Origin: Watersipora subatra
Lineage: Eukaryota > Bryozoa > Gymnolaemata > Cheilostomatida > Watersiporidae
Reading direction: 5' to 3'
Assembly (NCBI RefSeq): GCF_963576615.1
Contig: NC_088716.1
Span: forward strand, 62,032,228-62,096,227
DNA length: 64,000 bases
Shown: one piece after another, positions 35,729 through 48,056 of the stretch
Position numbering within the stretch: position 1 is the first letter of the stretch
Layout: each line of letters begins with the position of its first letter
Made by a program: the position numbers and the translations under genes
Notes under the pieces: generated by a model
What the model saw: the letters and a program-made list of their open reading frames with translations, nothing else
What the model was told of the DNA's origin: nothing
Database searches by the model: none

Positions 35729-37020
35729 GAATGAATGATTCGGGTAGAATATTAGAGGAAGTAGTCTGTTACTTTGCTCTGTTATGGAGCAAGGAAGATA
35801 GTGTTAGCCACACATTCAACAAAAGCTGTAGCAGTTGGGTTCAGCTCAGCTGTTTTGATATCGAAAAAACTTGAATCACCTCTAGCAAGTCTAAACCTCA
35901 TATTGCAATTGACAGTTTCTTCTCAAGGTACGCTATGAAGAGGCTATATGTCTTTTGTGTTTGCATTGTAAAACTCTCAAAATGTCACTCACTGCTATCC
36001 CTTTGTATACAAATGTCATAACTTGTATGTAGCCTATGCTCCTGAAATTGAAACATATGTAGGATACTACGGTGATTGGCAGAAAACTTAATGAGTACCT
36101 TAGCTAACTTGTGTTAACAGAGGATAAAGGTTTGAATTAAGTCTTTCTAGTTTTGCAATTTTCAAGGGTTTAGACTTTACACAGCTAAAGATGATGCCGA
36201 TATCTCATAGGTACAGTTGACTAGTTTGGCAAGACACTATCTACCATCATTCCGCTATGCCTCTAATACTCTCACAGGATGCCTGAATAGCATTAAAACC
36301 ATGGATAACAGTAGAGTCATGGTGACTTCCTCTAAATTATAAAAAATATTTTCAACAATGTTGTGGCTGTTCATTTTTTGTTGCTGCTCAATGATTTAAC
36401 ATTCCATGGGTAAGCTAAGAATAGTATTGTTGGCAGAGGTGATTGGTCAATTACGATGTGTTGACACCCAATCATCAAGAGAGTACATGTATGTGTAATA
36501 GATATTGCTGTGTCAGTCTGATCATTGTAAGGGCAAGATTCAACCTTTTTGACTCTTGCGGTTTGCAAGATTTTATGTAGGCGAACACATCAACTTATTA
36601 AATTATGAATGGCTTCAATAGATGTAGCACTTCACATGAATTTGCTTACCTCTCTGCTGATTAAATTAGATTCAATTTGACAATGACTACGAGATAGTGA
36701 GATAGTCATAATGACTCATATGAATGTGAGTATTCCTGCTCTATACCTTTGAAGGTGTTGAATTCTTTTTATCCCGTCATGATCTTGTGATGCAGCAGAG
36801 TAAATCATCCTTAATTCTATTTATTAATCATAATCTTGAGAATTCTAAAACAGCCATATAAATATTTACCCTCCAAGAGGTTGGTAGGTTATTGCTAATA
36901 CACATAATGGCAATATACATGTACTAGAGTGTTCTCCAGGTGATGCTTGGGAATAATATAATTTAGGGTTAAGTTTGTTATAATAGAAATGTTTCTTACT
37001 AGATGCTTGAAGTAGAGAAA

Positions 37021-37116
37021 ATTGATGTTGCTAATAATACAATTGTTTTTAAATACACTAAGATTGTAATTGATGTTGCTAATAATACAATTGTTTTTAA
37101 ATACACTAAGATGGTA
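37021..37116. repeat. 48-bp direct duplication
   Basis: Two nearly identical copies of a unit starting ATTGATGTTGCTAATAATAC. Confidence 0.9.
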
Positions 37117-37334
37117 ATGCAATCTTTTTTCCCCAACTTTCAACCATGGCTTCGGTCGGACATCTCTTATAGTAAAGATAGAATGTTTTTGTAGCAATAA
37201 CCTTTGGTTAAACTCCAAAATGGCTACAAATTGCACAATTTTTCAGCATAATCAACAATTTGCTTTTCGGAATAACAATCAGCTGTATGGGTTATGGTGC
37301 GTCACAAATAATGTAGTAATGGTTTGTGTGCAAA

Positions 37335-37483
37335 AAGCTTCTGATTGTAACACACATAAAGCTTCTGATTGTAACACACATAAAGCTTTTGATTGTAACA
37401 CACATAAAGCTTCTGATTGTAACACACAAAAAGCTTCTGATTGTAACACACATAAAGCTTCTGATTGTAACACACATAAACAG
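37335..37483. repeat. 24-bp tandem repeat, about 6 copies
   Basis: Unit AAAGCTTCTGATTGTAACAC plus ACAT. Confidence 0.92.
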
Positions 37484-37633
37484 TAAACTATAATACTCAA
37501 GCTAGATGAGCCGTAAAATGTAGATCGTGAGGAAATAGTCTACTGCTCACCAACTTATAAATAAAATATGTAATTAATTCTACCAGAATCAACAAATGAC
37601 TGAGCTAAGGATTATGGAATTGCAATAAGTGTA

Positions 37634-38257
37634 GGTTTAGTAAAACGCGTGACGCGTGATGAATTGCGTGATGTCTAAAATCATGCCAGATCGTCATAAA
37701 ATTGCTCATATTGGCTTACCTGATGCATTTCTTACCAGATGCATTTCTTACCAGATGCATTTCTTACCAGATACATTTTAAGTAATATTTCAACAAACCA
37801 GTGGTTTTCTTTTCAAGTTTAAATTATTTTCAAGCTAATACAAGTGGAAGCTTTTTTTCAAGCATGCGTGAATATGACTCCTGACAATTTCTAATAGATT
37901 TTAAGTGTTTTTAGCTAGTTTTAATACATTTTGGACCAATTTGGACCCTCACGCATTTTTCTAGTTTATTGAGATTTTTGTCAAACTAGCAAAAATGTGT
38001 GAGGGTCAAAATTGGTTCAAAATTAATTAAAACTAGCTAAAATTGTCAGAATCATATTCACGCATGCTTGAACAAAAACTTCCACATGTATTAGCTTGAA
38101 AATAATTTAAACTTGGAAAGAAAATCACTGGTTTGTTGAGGTGTTACTTAAAATGCTTCTGGTAAGCCATTATGAGCAATTTTATGATGATTTGGCATGA
38201 TTTTAGCCATCACGCAGCGTCACGCAATTCATCACACGTCACATATTTTACTAAACC
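37634..38257. mobile_element. Foldback element with about 300-bp inverted arms and a 10-bp flanking repeat
   Basis: The left arm starting GGTTTAGTAAAA is matched in inverse by the right arm ending TTTTACTAAACC, and the arms continue with mismatches almost to the centre near 37945. The flanks carry GCAATAAGTG (37622-37631) and GCAATGAGTG (38259-38268), a direct repeat with one change. Long inverted repeats with a 9-10-bp duplication recall Mutator-like elements. There is no coding capacity. Confidence 0.65.
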
Positions 38258-38309
38258 CGCAATGAGTGAGCCTTTAACCTGTTAGTTTTTAATGATTCAT
38301 AACTGATTA

Positions 38310-38590
38310 TTTGTTTATAACTTACCTCTCACTAACTGATTGGCTGTTTATAACTTATTTTTTGCTATTGATTCACTGTTTCTAATTTACCTCTTGCTAC
38401 TAATTGGCTGTTTATAATTCACCTCTTGCTACTGATTGGCTGTTTATAATTCATCTCTTGCTACTGATTGGCTGTTTATAATATACTTCTTGAGACTGAT
38501 TGGCTGTTTATGATATACCACTTGTTACTGATTGGCTGTTTTTAATATACCATACTTCTTGTTACTGATTGGCTGTTTGTAATTTATCTC
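38310..38590. repeat. 32-bp minisatellite, about 8 copies
   Basis: The unit contains TGATTGGCTGTTTATAATTC; copies diverge by several bases. Confidence 0.88.
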
Positions 38591-39761
38591 TTTTGGCTAT
38601 GGAGATGTTTTTTGAATAAGATTGGTGCCCATACTATATGGTTACGATTTTCTGCCTTCATGTCTATTGTTTTGCAATTTTACAACTGATTAAACTACTG
38701 ATGGGGAGGGGCCGATAACACAAGTCTTTTGAATGTAAATATGAATGACACAACAGCTTAAGGGTTTTCATAAAAGGAGCATCGATTGAGATGCAACCCA
38801 ATGATTTGTCAAAGCATTTAGAAACTTTGGTGAACGTCAGAGTTATAGATTGTAAACCTCATAAATAATAGCGTGTATTGCAAGCTTCGGGAGGCTTTGT
38901 TTCCAATGCATCCTTCCTCTACCCATTATTTTAGACTGTTTGTTGATAAATGCTTGAGAACAAAAGTAAATATATAAAAATATTTGTGTTAGCTAGTACC
39001 CTTAGAAGTGTCAGTTCAACCTTTGTACTCTGACCTTAAGAATTCTTCCTCCTTACCGTTACTAGCATGCTTGCGTATTCGGTTGACGCCTGCGTTTTTG
39101 TTCGTAGTTTAGTTCCTTATTAACATTAGTTGTGATTGGGTGCATATTTGTCTCAGTCTAACCTCATGATACAATGCTGTTGGCTCTACTGACAGTCACG
39201 GAGATAAAGCCAACAGTAACGTTAAAGATAAGCGCTCTGTCAGCTAGTGGATTGACTCGTATCATACTTATGCAAGGTTAGTGATTGATGATATCCTTGT
39301 CGCACCCTTCATCTCACAGGTAGAAGGTAGCCTCATGATTCCTGATACACACCTACATGTATGTATCTTATTGTAATAATTATTGACTTAAACTAGAGAG
39401 GGGACATTTTTTCATGGATACTCAGTATGGTCCCATGTCGTGAGACAAGCCTCACATAACTTAAGTTCGGATCTGCTGTTTCAGTAGTTAGTGATGCTGT
39501 TCAGCGGCCATGCGGCTACTGTGAGTCAATGCGACTAGTTATCCAGCGAGACTCTGCTCAATGCTCAAATAAAGAGAATATTAAATATTACGTCCACAAA
39601 TGGTGTCTATTTTAGTCATCATGGCTATAGAAGAGTTTTTGACACTAGATGTGCCAGGCTACTTAGCTCTGCACGTACAGTGATTCTTCGATGAATTGAT
39701 AAAGAGTAAGGGTGATGGATGTGATGTCTTATCTGAGACTACACACTTGTAGCTGCCTGTC

Positions 39762-39916
39762 TATGGTAGAGTTATGAATGTCTTTGGTAGAGTTATGAAT
39801 GTCTGTGGTAGAGTTATAGATGTCTATGGAAGAGTTATGAATGTCTTTGGTAGATTTATGAATGTCTGTGGTAGAGTTATGGATGTCTGTGGTAGAGTTA
39901 TGGATGTCTGTGGTAG
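39762..39916. repeat. 21-bp tandem repeat, about 7 copies
   Basis: Unit TGGTAGAGTTATGAATGTCT plus G. Confidence 0.9.
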
Positions 39917-40032
39917 ACCCCAAAGTATAGGTATCTGGTGGAGCTACCAATACTTTAGGTCTCTATAGAGAGAATAGGTAGGACTATAGCAATATCATTT
40001 ACAACTATGCCAGACTAGCTTGGGTGCATATG

Positions 40033-40320
40033 CAGTTAACTCATGTCATGCTATATATAGCTATGGTGAACGCATGTCATGCTATATATAGCTATGGTGA
40101 ACTCATGTCACGCTATACATAGATATGGTGAACTCATGTCATGCTATATATAGCTATGGTGAACTCATGTCATGCTATACACAGATATGGTGAACTCATG
40201 TCAAGCTACATATAGCTATGGTAGATTTTAGACTTTTCACATGTAGCTATGGTGCAAAGAATGCTATATATAGCAATGGTGAACTCACGTCATGCTATAT
40301 ACAGCTATGGTAGATTCTAG
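40033..40320. repeat. 31-bp minisatellite, about 9 copies
   Basis: Unit about TCATGCTATATATAGCTATG plus GTGAACTCATG; several copies are truncated. Confidence 0.88.
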
Positions 40321-40692
40321 ACTTACTATGGTACAGAAACCATCAACTTATTATCAACAAAGAACAAAAGACAAAGAGAGGCCAATCATATTTTCAGCTC
40401 TATCTCGTAGTTCTCAAGAGACATTTTAAAACATTCTGAAAAAAACATATTAGGTTCTACACATAGATTGCCATTTACCAGTTCACAATTACCGGTAAAC
40501 AACCGCTATTTACTACTGTAGGATAGGCTGCCAAACAGGTAAGCAGTGAAAAAGGTAGTGAATTTAGTAGTTTCCTTGGCTCTTTTCTTATCTCTTATCC
40601 CAGTTTTAACTGTATGCGTGAACTTACTGTGCAACATTGCAGCTGCAGATAATTTCCGATGGGAGGTCGTTGCATAGACTAAGGACCAAGTA

Positions 40693-40858
40693 ATGTCAAA
40701 AAGCAAAGCAACTGTACGTTCTACGTCGTACCGTAGAGCTATTCAAGATGACCACAAGCTACCACACGCTCATGGTCAATCTACATTCATCTCAAGTTGT
40801 CATGATAAAGGCGATAGCTGTGAACTCACTGATGTTCAGGGTGTAGGTGATAAAACAG
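40693..40858 (+). CDS. Candidate first coding exon of the ARHGEF10-like gene
   Basis: An ATG-started frame, MSKSKATVRSTSYRRAIQDD to GVGDKT, ends in phase 1 at a good donor CAG|GTAACT. The first firm exon of the downstream gene (47998) needs exactly a phase-1 partner. The peptide has no match I recognise, and other 5' exons may lie between, so the link is inferred from strand and phase. Confidence 0.35.
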
Positions 40859-41617
40859 GTAACTTGAATGGTGATAAACTAGTATATCTTGTACAACAGG
40901 GTTTCCTCCAAGCACTGTTTAAGGTGTGTCAGGCATTCATCCTTAGATTAATTAATGTCAGTCAGACAGGCTGATATAGAGAGAAACTTTGAATTCTGTT
41001 TACTGGTATGCTTTGGTTTTGTTGCCATGCCTACATATCCTTCATGCATTTGCTCTAGTCGCTGATGTCACATCTGTGATGGCATCTAGACTATGAAAAG
41101 CAGGTAGCATATTTTTAGTAAAACTAACTTTATTGACTCAGTTTTTGTGTGAAGGGATTTGGTAAGAAACTTTCATCAGTATTTGCAGTATGTAGAGGTA
41201 TGCTTGCCACCTTGTGTCCTTGTGTCGCAGAGCATTTCCTGAAATTTTTGTCTGTCAGCTACATAAGGTTGAGGTATGCCGCGGGCTGTCTACTTCAAAC
41301 AGTCATTTTCAAAGGGGACTTGTACTTGCATAACTTGCCCTTCTGTTTGCTTACTCAGTTCTATTCAAAGTCATCATTTAACTACTCAGTAAATCAGTCC
41401 TGCTATATTGTTATCCTTTCATAGCTTTAAAAAATGCAATGGAGCGGCTAGTTAGTTTATGGCCTATAATTATGAAAATCATTTTGCTACGACACGCATT
41501 GCAATGGTTCATGACATCGGACTCTAAAAACACACAGATTGTTAGGATTGAGAGCTTACAGAGGATTACAAAGCTAGTGCTTTGTAAAGTTATGGCTTTA
41601 CAAAGTCATAACTTGTA

Positions 41618-41670
41618 AAGTTTTGCTTCTCCTTTACAAAGCTATGGCTTTGTAAAGAGAAGCAAAACTT
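41618..41670. repeat. Near-perfect 53-bp hairpin
   Basis: AAGTTTTGCTTCTC, then TTTACAAAGC, is followed after a TATG loop by the inverse, with a single extra base on the left. A related shorter palindrome precedes it (41578-41617). Confidence 0.85.
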
Positions 41671-42221
41671 CGGATTTTTAATGACTCACTTAACCATCAG
41701 CCTCAGGCCCCCCTTACCAATCAAGCCACTCGCGGAGGGACTGAATTATCTTGCCACAATTTCAAGGCAATGTGAATATGAACCAAGTGCTGGTAACCTG
41801 TCTGACAAAGATCAGGTGTGAGTCATAGTGTCAGACTTGGCTGTGCTGCCACTTATGATGATGAACTTCATGGTGATCTGCCTATTGGCCCTATTCTCTT
41901 GGTTGGTTATGTTATAACATGCTATGATTACAAGAACTGTTGCAGTGATAACAGTAAATTCTTGTAACTAGTTCATTTATTCATTAACTTATATTCTCGA
42001 TTGTCACTGTTTCTCCAAAGAGTTGTTCAACCGAGTATTTGGAGCCATTTAAAAATGGTAAATATCTGTTTACTGCAATGAGAGCTAGTCCTATGCTGCC
42101 TTAATATCTACATCTGTCATCAATTCTCTCTCTAACTTGATGATTGAGATGTCTCTCTGTTGAGTATTCATCCAAACCTCAACAGTTTTCAACTAATGAA
42201 CTATTAACATATGAGATGGCT

Positions 42222-43378
42222 TTACTCCGTCTGTTCTATGCTAGGAGAGGTACATCTCAACCCGTCTGTTCTATGCTAGGAGAGGTACATCTTAACCCGT
42301 CTGTTCTATGCTAGGAGAGGTACATCTCAACCCGTCTGTTCTATGCTAGGAGAGGTACATCTCAACCCGTCTGTTCTATGCTAGGAGAGGTACATCTCAA
42401 CCCGTCTGTTCTATGCTAGGAGAGGTACATCTCAACCCGTCTGTTCTATGCTAGGAGAGGTACATCTCAACCCGTCTGTTCTATGCTAGGAGAGGCACAT
42501 CTCAACCCGTCTGTTCTATGCTAGGAGAGGTACATCTCAACCCGTCTGTTCTATGCTAGGAGAGGTACATCTCAACCCGTCTGTTCTATGCTAGGAGAGG
42601 TACATCTCAACCCGTCTGTTCTATGCTAGGAGAGGTACATCTCAACCCGTCTGTTCTATGCTAGGAGAGGTACATCTCAACCCGTCTGTTCTATGCTAGG
42701 AGAGGTACATCTCAACCCGTCTGTTCTATGCTAGGAGAGGCACATCTCAACCCGTCTGTTCTATGCTAGGAGAGGTACATCTCAACCCGTCTGTTCTATG
42801 CTAGGAGAGGTACATCTCAACCCGTCTGTTCTATGCTAGGAGAGGTACATCTCAACCCGTCTGTTCTATGCTAGGAGAGGTACATCTCAACCCGTCTGTT
42901 CTATGCTAGGAGAGGTACATCTCAACCCGTCTGTTCTATGCTAGGAGAGGTACATCTCAACCCGTCTGTTCTATGCTAGGAGAGGTACATCTTAACCCGT
43001 CTGTTCTATGCTAGGAGAGGTACATCTCAACCCGTCTGTTCTATGCTAGGAGAGGTACATCTCAACCCGTCTGTTCTATGCTAGGAGAGGTACATCTCAA
43101 CCCGTCTGTTCTATGCTAGGAGAGGTACATCTCAACCCGTCTGTTCTATGCTAGGAGAGGTACATCTCAACCCGTCTGTTCTATGCTAGGAGAGGTACAT
43201 CTCAACCCGTCTGTTCCATGCTAGGAGAGGTACATCTCAACCCGTCTGTTCTATGCTAGGAGAGGTACATCTTAACCCGTCTGTTCTATGCTAGGAGAGG
43301 TACATCTCAACCCGTCTGTTCTATGCTAGGAGAGGTACATCTCAACCCGTCTGTTTTATGCTAGGAGAGGTACATTTC
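42222..43378. repeat. 35-bp minisatellite, about 33 copies, very uniform
   Basis: Unit CCGTCTGTTCTATGCTAGGA plus GAGGTACATCTCAAC. Nearly all copies are identical; variants are single changes such as GGCACATC or ATCTTAAC. The uniformity suggests recent expansion or homogenisation. Confidence 0.97.
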
Positions 43379-45200
43379 AACTCTGCATACATAATCTCGA
43401 AATCTCTTCAATAGTCTGATTCAACAGTAATATAGGGGTATTTCATGGCCTACTACAAAGTCTGAAGACGCTGAAAGTTGCAGGTAAAAGTTGTGGCATG
43501 TTTTTATATCAATCCTAATGGTAAAATAGCATTTTCTCAGTCTTTCACAGCGATTTCATAAGGCCTTTGGTAGTCTATGCAAACACAGCTGGTAAACACT
43601 GCATCATGATGCTGCATGTTTAGTTGTTTTCATCATAAGTAGCCTTGGTACGCCTCCTGCTCATTTCCTTTCATCATGTAGTATCAGTATTATCTACAGC
43701 TGCTATTATCTCATCTTAAACATCAAGTTATCGAACAGTGTCACTTTTTATCATGCGCACCACCATTTAGGGTTTCATCTATAGGTTACCTGTTAACAGA
43801 TCTTAGCCTAAAATCTCTCTCAAAGAAAGTTCACTGTATTTTAAATACTTCCAGCCTTTATAAACATACACTAATAGAGAGGAGCTTCTAAAGAAAAACA
43901 AGCTACCTGTACATGTATGTTGCCGGAGACTGTCCTACTTATGGTTAGCCACTATATACTATAATATTATATATATATATATTGGTATTGCATTTGTAAT
44001 ATTGCAAGTCGAGTTAGGCAATATGAACCTGCTACCGGTCGTACATGTACTCTGATGCCACCTGCAATGGGTCGGGTTAGCGGAGACTAACCGTCAACCC
44101 CATGTGAATGGGAAGGGTGAACTTGTCACCCTTGTAGAACTGAAGACAACATCTGTAAAAGCGCTGCGCTATACCAGTGTTGTACCTTGGCAGCATCTAT
44201 TGGGGAGAGGATAAACAAGCCTATCTATTGGCCAGCCATTGCAACAGGCTGGAAATGCATGTTTCGACTTGTTCTTGCCTCCTGAATACCATATCCTTCC
44301 TGTCGAAAGAGTGAATCTGCTCCTGCGAAAGCCAGAAATAACTTCACTTCCTCAGGCATCTTTATGGAATAAATGGCAAATGTAGTGATCAATGTCAGCC
44401 ACAACCATAGACAGTCTCATTCCCCTCGACTGGCCACAAGAGAAAGAATATTGCAAGTCAGGAGGCTGTTAAGTTCTGAATACGTCTTGTCTTGTTGCAC
44501 ACACCTCGGGTTTAAGTAGAACACCTTGCTAGTATTAGATAGTATTCTAGGGCTCTCATGTAGGTGTTATAATGTCTAGTTCTTACTAGCTTCTCCAACC
44601 TTCGACTTTCCTACGACCTTCAAAGACTTGAAAATAACCTTACAATAGATTTTAGTAGATTTTACGAGAAATAATCGGTATTTTTCTATCATTTGCGATT
44701 GTTTTTGATGTTTGAGGCGATCTGATTGTCAGGATGTTTCAAAATTATAATCTATAAAACTTGATGTAGTTTTATAGATTATAATTTTGAAACATCCTGA
44801 TGAAACATAAGATGTTTAAAGATTGAAATGCTCAGATCAAGAGGGGTTGAAACACTAGTCGATCAAAACGCTCAGATCAATCAAAAGTGCGATTATGATG
44901 TCTATATTTGCGAGGAGACCGACTGAGTAGAGACGAGTAACGCTGCAACTTGAACACAATAGCCGATATCAACTATCGCGACGCTGAAAACTGGCGACAT
45001 CATTTTGCACGTTCATCTGTGCGTTTTAATCTAGCAACAAAGTTGTATTTATTTTAATCTAGAAACATTCTGGCAGTCAAATCACCTTAAGCATCTAAAA
45101 CTTACGCAAATAGTGAAAAAATACGAAAAGTCTCTGATGAAATCTACATAAAATATTTGTATAAGTTCATCTTTAAGGAAAGGTTAGTTTTATCTGGGCA
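43379..45200. other. Unassigned region with one perfect hairpin
   Basis: No exon recognised. The segment 44030-44560 is less AT-rich than its surroundings and may be an old repeat, but no coding frame or termini are visible. A perfect inverted repeat lies at 44732-44797. Confidence 0.4.
44732..44797. repeat. Perfect 29-bp inverted repeat (hairpin)
   Basis: GGATGTTTCAAAATTATAAT and nine further bases are exactly inverted after an 8-base TTGATGTA loop. Confidence 0.92.
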
Positions 45201-45207
45201 CCTTTAC

Positions 45208-45930
45208 CTCGCCACACCTCACCTCACCTCACCACACCTCGCCTCACCACACCTCGCCACACCTCGCCACACCTCGCCACACCTCGCCACACCTCGCCAC
45301 ACCTCGCCACACCTCGCCACACCTCGCCACACCTCGCCACACCTCGCCACACCTCGCCACACCTCGCCACACCTCGCCACACCTCGCCACACCTCGCCAC
45401 ACCTCGCCACACCTCGCCACACCTCGCCACACCTCGCCACACCTCGCCACACCTCGCCACACCTCGCCACACCTCGCCACACCTCGCCACACCTCGCCAC
45501 ACCTCGCCACACCTCGCCACACCTCGCCACACCTCGCCACACCTCGCCACACCTCGCCACACCTCGCCACACCTCGCCACACCTCGCCACACCTCGCCAC
45601 ACCTCGCCACACCTCGCCACACCTCGCCACACCTCGCCACACCTCGCCACACCTCGCCACACCTCGCCACACCTCGCCACACCTCGCCACACCTCGCCAC
45701 ACCTCGCCACACCTCGCCACACCTCGCCACACCTCGCCACACCTCGCCACACCTCGCCACACCTCGCCACACCTCGCCACACCTCACTGGGTTACGCCTC
45801 ACCACACCTCACCACGCCTCACCACACCTCACCACGCCTCACCACACCTCACCACGCCTCACCACACCTCACTGGGTTACGCCTCACTGGGTTACGCCTC
45901 ACCACACCTCACTGGGTTACGCCTCACCAA
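45208..45930. repeat. Decamer array ACCTCGCCAC, over 50 perfect copies
   Basis: From about 45255 to 45780 the decamer repeats without a single change. Degenerate CACCTCACCA copies flank it and an ACTGGGTTACGCCTC variant follows. The plus strand has one G per unit and the minus strand is G-rich. Long open frames on both strands (up to 298 codons) are artefacts of a stop-free 10-mer. Confidence 0.97.
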
Positions 45931-47240
45931 AACTTCTCTCGCTGTTTTGCCTTCCAGAATCAGTCAATGACACACAAACTATATTCTTACAAACCTGAAT
46001 ATAATTACATTTGTACTTTCCTGTTTAAATTGACCAATAACATCATGCAATAGAGAGGCAACAAAAACAGATAATTACCCAATCATATAAATCCTCTCTT
46101 TTACAGAAACTTTTTGTCGTCACAACGTTCTGTCCTAAGGTTTGTCAGGGATTGTCTACTCATGAAAACTGGTCATTAATTGAGACACATCATAATGCGT
46201 CCAATTGCATCCAGCTGCATTCAAACAAAAGCTTCTTTAGGGAAGTGCATATATCTCAAGGACAGTTTGTAAAAAACACCGGTACGGCCTGTATAAATGG
46301 ACTTCCTTAGTGGATAAACAAAAATATTGCTAAAATAGAATGGGAAATTTGTTGCTAATAATAAATCAATGGATCAAACCAACTAAACAGCACTGCTGTC
46401 TTAAAAATTTAATGAGTTCCTGATATTCCCGTTAGCTCTTGTGTGATTCAATCATGTGACAATTGCAAACTGTCCAATCAGACGTTAGACTGACTGATCC
46501 CAGTTAAGAATGACTTATGCTGTTTGGCTGCAAACGTTTCAGCTTTGGCTGAGTTTACCAACTGAGGTGTAAGTTGGTTGTCATATGGCCATCTTTCATG
46601 CAGCCAGAGAACTCTTACATTTGTAAGCCATTGTGTACCTCTTAGAGCACACTTTCATGCGTTACGGCTCGACAGGCTCATACAAGGCACTGCTGAGGAG
46701 ATTTGCTCACACAAGTCAATATTTGCATATTATTTAAAGGTGTAGGATTGATTTTCTGTTCAACCCTGCTGATAAACAGACCCTTATGGGCTGCCTATTT
46801 GATTTCTTGACAAAGTTGTTGAGGTCATGATAGTCTAGGCTGCGCTTTAAAAATTTAGTTGGCCAGCACTATGATTGGCAATATGTTGAGAGAGCGGATA
46901 ATTCCAACTTTAGCTAAGTTGTGAAACTCCAAGTACGAGTCTACAAGAGTATCTACAGTGTGAGCACTAGTATCTAGTTAGAGTTATTATCTCTTGTCGT
47001 TGCAAAGTGAAATATCGAGCTAACTTTTAGAAATGCCTGTCGTCGACTACTAAATGGGTGACCCTATGCAGCAAAATGTGGTAAGCTCAGCTGTGATGTT
47101 GGGGTTTTCTTTGTCTTCATGGAACGTGTTGATGAAACCAGCAGGCTAAATGAATAGGAAGAGGGGGCTGCCAAGATATTTGTATTTTTAGGATGCAATC
47201 CCTAGTGTGCTAGTAGTTATTACAGGGTGCAATTGTAGAA
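45931..47240. other. Gene-free stretch, nothing recognised
   Basis: About 1.3 kb with no array, terminus or exon that I can support. Confidence 0.45.
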
Positions 47241-47242
47241 AA

Positions 47243-47865
47243 TGCATAATATGCTACAATATGCTATGGTATGCTATAATATGCTATAATATGCTATGAT
47301 AAGCTATGATATGCTATAATATGCTATGATATGCTATAATATGCTATGATATGCTATAATATGCTATAATATGATATGCTATAATATGCTATAACATGCT
47401 ATAATATGCTACGATATGCTATGAAATGCTATTAAATGCTATAATATGCTATGATAAGCTATGATATGCTATAATATGCTATGATATGCTATAATGTGCT
47501 ATGATATGCTATAATATGCTATGATAAACTATAATATGCTATGATATGCTATAATATGCTATAATATGATATGCTATAATATGCTATGATATGGTATAAT
47601 ATGCTATGATATGCTATAATATGCTATGATAAGCTATGATATGCTATAATATGATATGCTATAAAATGCTATGATAAGCTATGATCTGCTAAAATATGCT
47701 ATGATATTCTATAGTATGCTATAATATGATATGATATGCTATAATATGCTATATTATGCTATAATATGCTATAATATGCTATGATATGCTATGATATGCT
47801 ATGATATGCTATAATATGCTATGATATGCTATGATATGCTATAAAATGCTATGATATGCTGTTAT
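47243..47865. repeat. 10-bp ATGCTATAAT array, about 60 copies
   Basis: Units alternate between ATGCTATAAT and ATGCTATGAT, with occasional ATGATATGCT slips. It ends about 130 bp before the first firm ARHGEF10-like exon. Confidence 0.95.
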
Positions 47866-47997
47866 AGTGTATATAAAGTATGTTATGGATAATCCCGTCA
47901 TACCTGATATAATTCCCTGTCCTTTTAATATCATTACATGTATACGTGATAATGAGTTGACAGTTTTTGTAAAGAGTTGTTTATGCTAATGTTGTAG

Positions 47998-48056
47998 ACG
48001 GAGCACAGACCTTGAGTGTCTGCTCGCCTTATGCAAATGTAGAGGCAGCTGCTTTG
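47998..48056 (+). CDS. ARHGEF10: ARHGEF10-like exon a (59 nt)
   Basis: Acceptor TGTTGTAG, two leading bases, then GAQTLSVCSPYANVEAAAL to donor GTAAGT in phase 0. No family similarity of its own. Accepted because both splice sites are good and its phase joins the next exon; further 5' exons must exist. Confidence 0.6.

Larger units (their letters stand above)
34992..40692. other. Intergenic region between TBCC and the ARHGEF10-like gene
   Basis: No gene recognised over 5.7 kb. It contains the TBCC 3' UTR, five small tandem arrays and a 624-bp foldback element (37634-38257). The rest is AT-rich DNA without a recognisable feature. Confidence 0.5.

Noticed and set aside
41149-41424. 91-codon plus frame in the ARHGEF10-like upstream region
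   Set aside because: No family similarity, no splice continuity, hydrophobic mix typical of chance frames in AT-rich DNA.
44030-44560. Less AT-rich block resembling an old LINE fragment
   Set aside because: No open frame or reverse-transcriptase motif could be read, and there is no poly(A) tail or duplication; not enough to call.
45157-46053. 298-codon plus frame and 178-193-codon minus frames
   Set aside because: They consist of the decamer array; a stop-free 10-bp unit keeps every frame open. There is no start or splice context and no protein-like composition.
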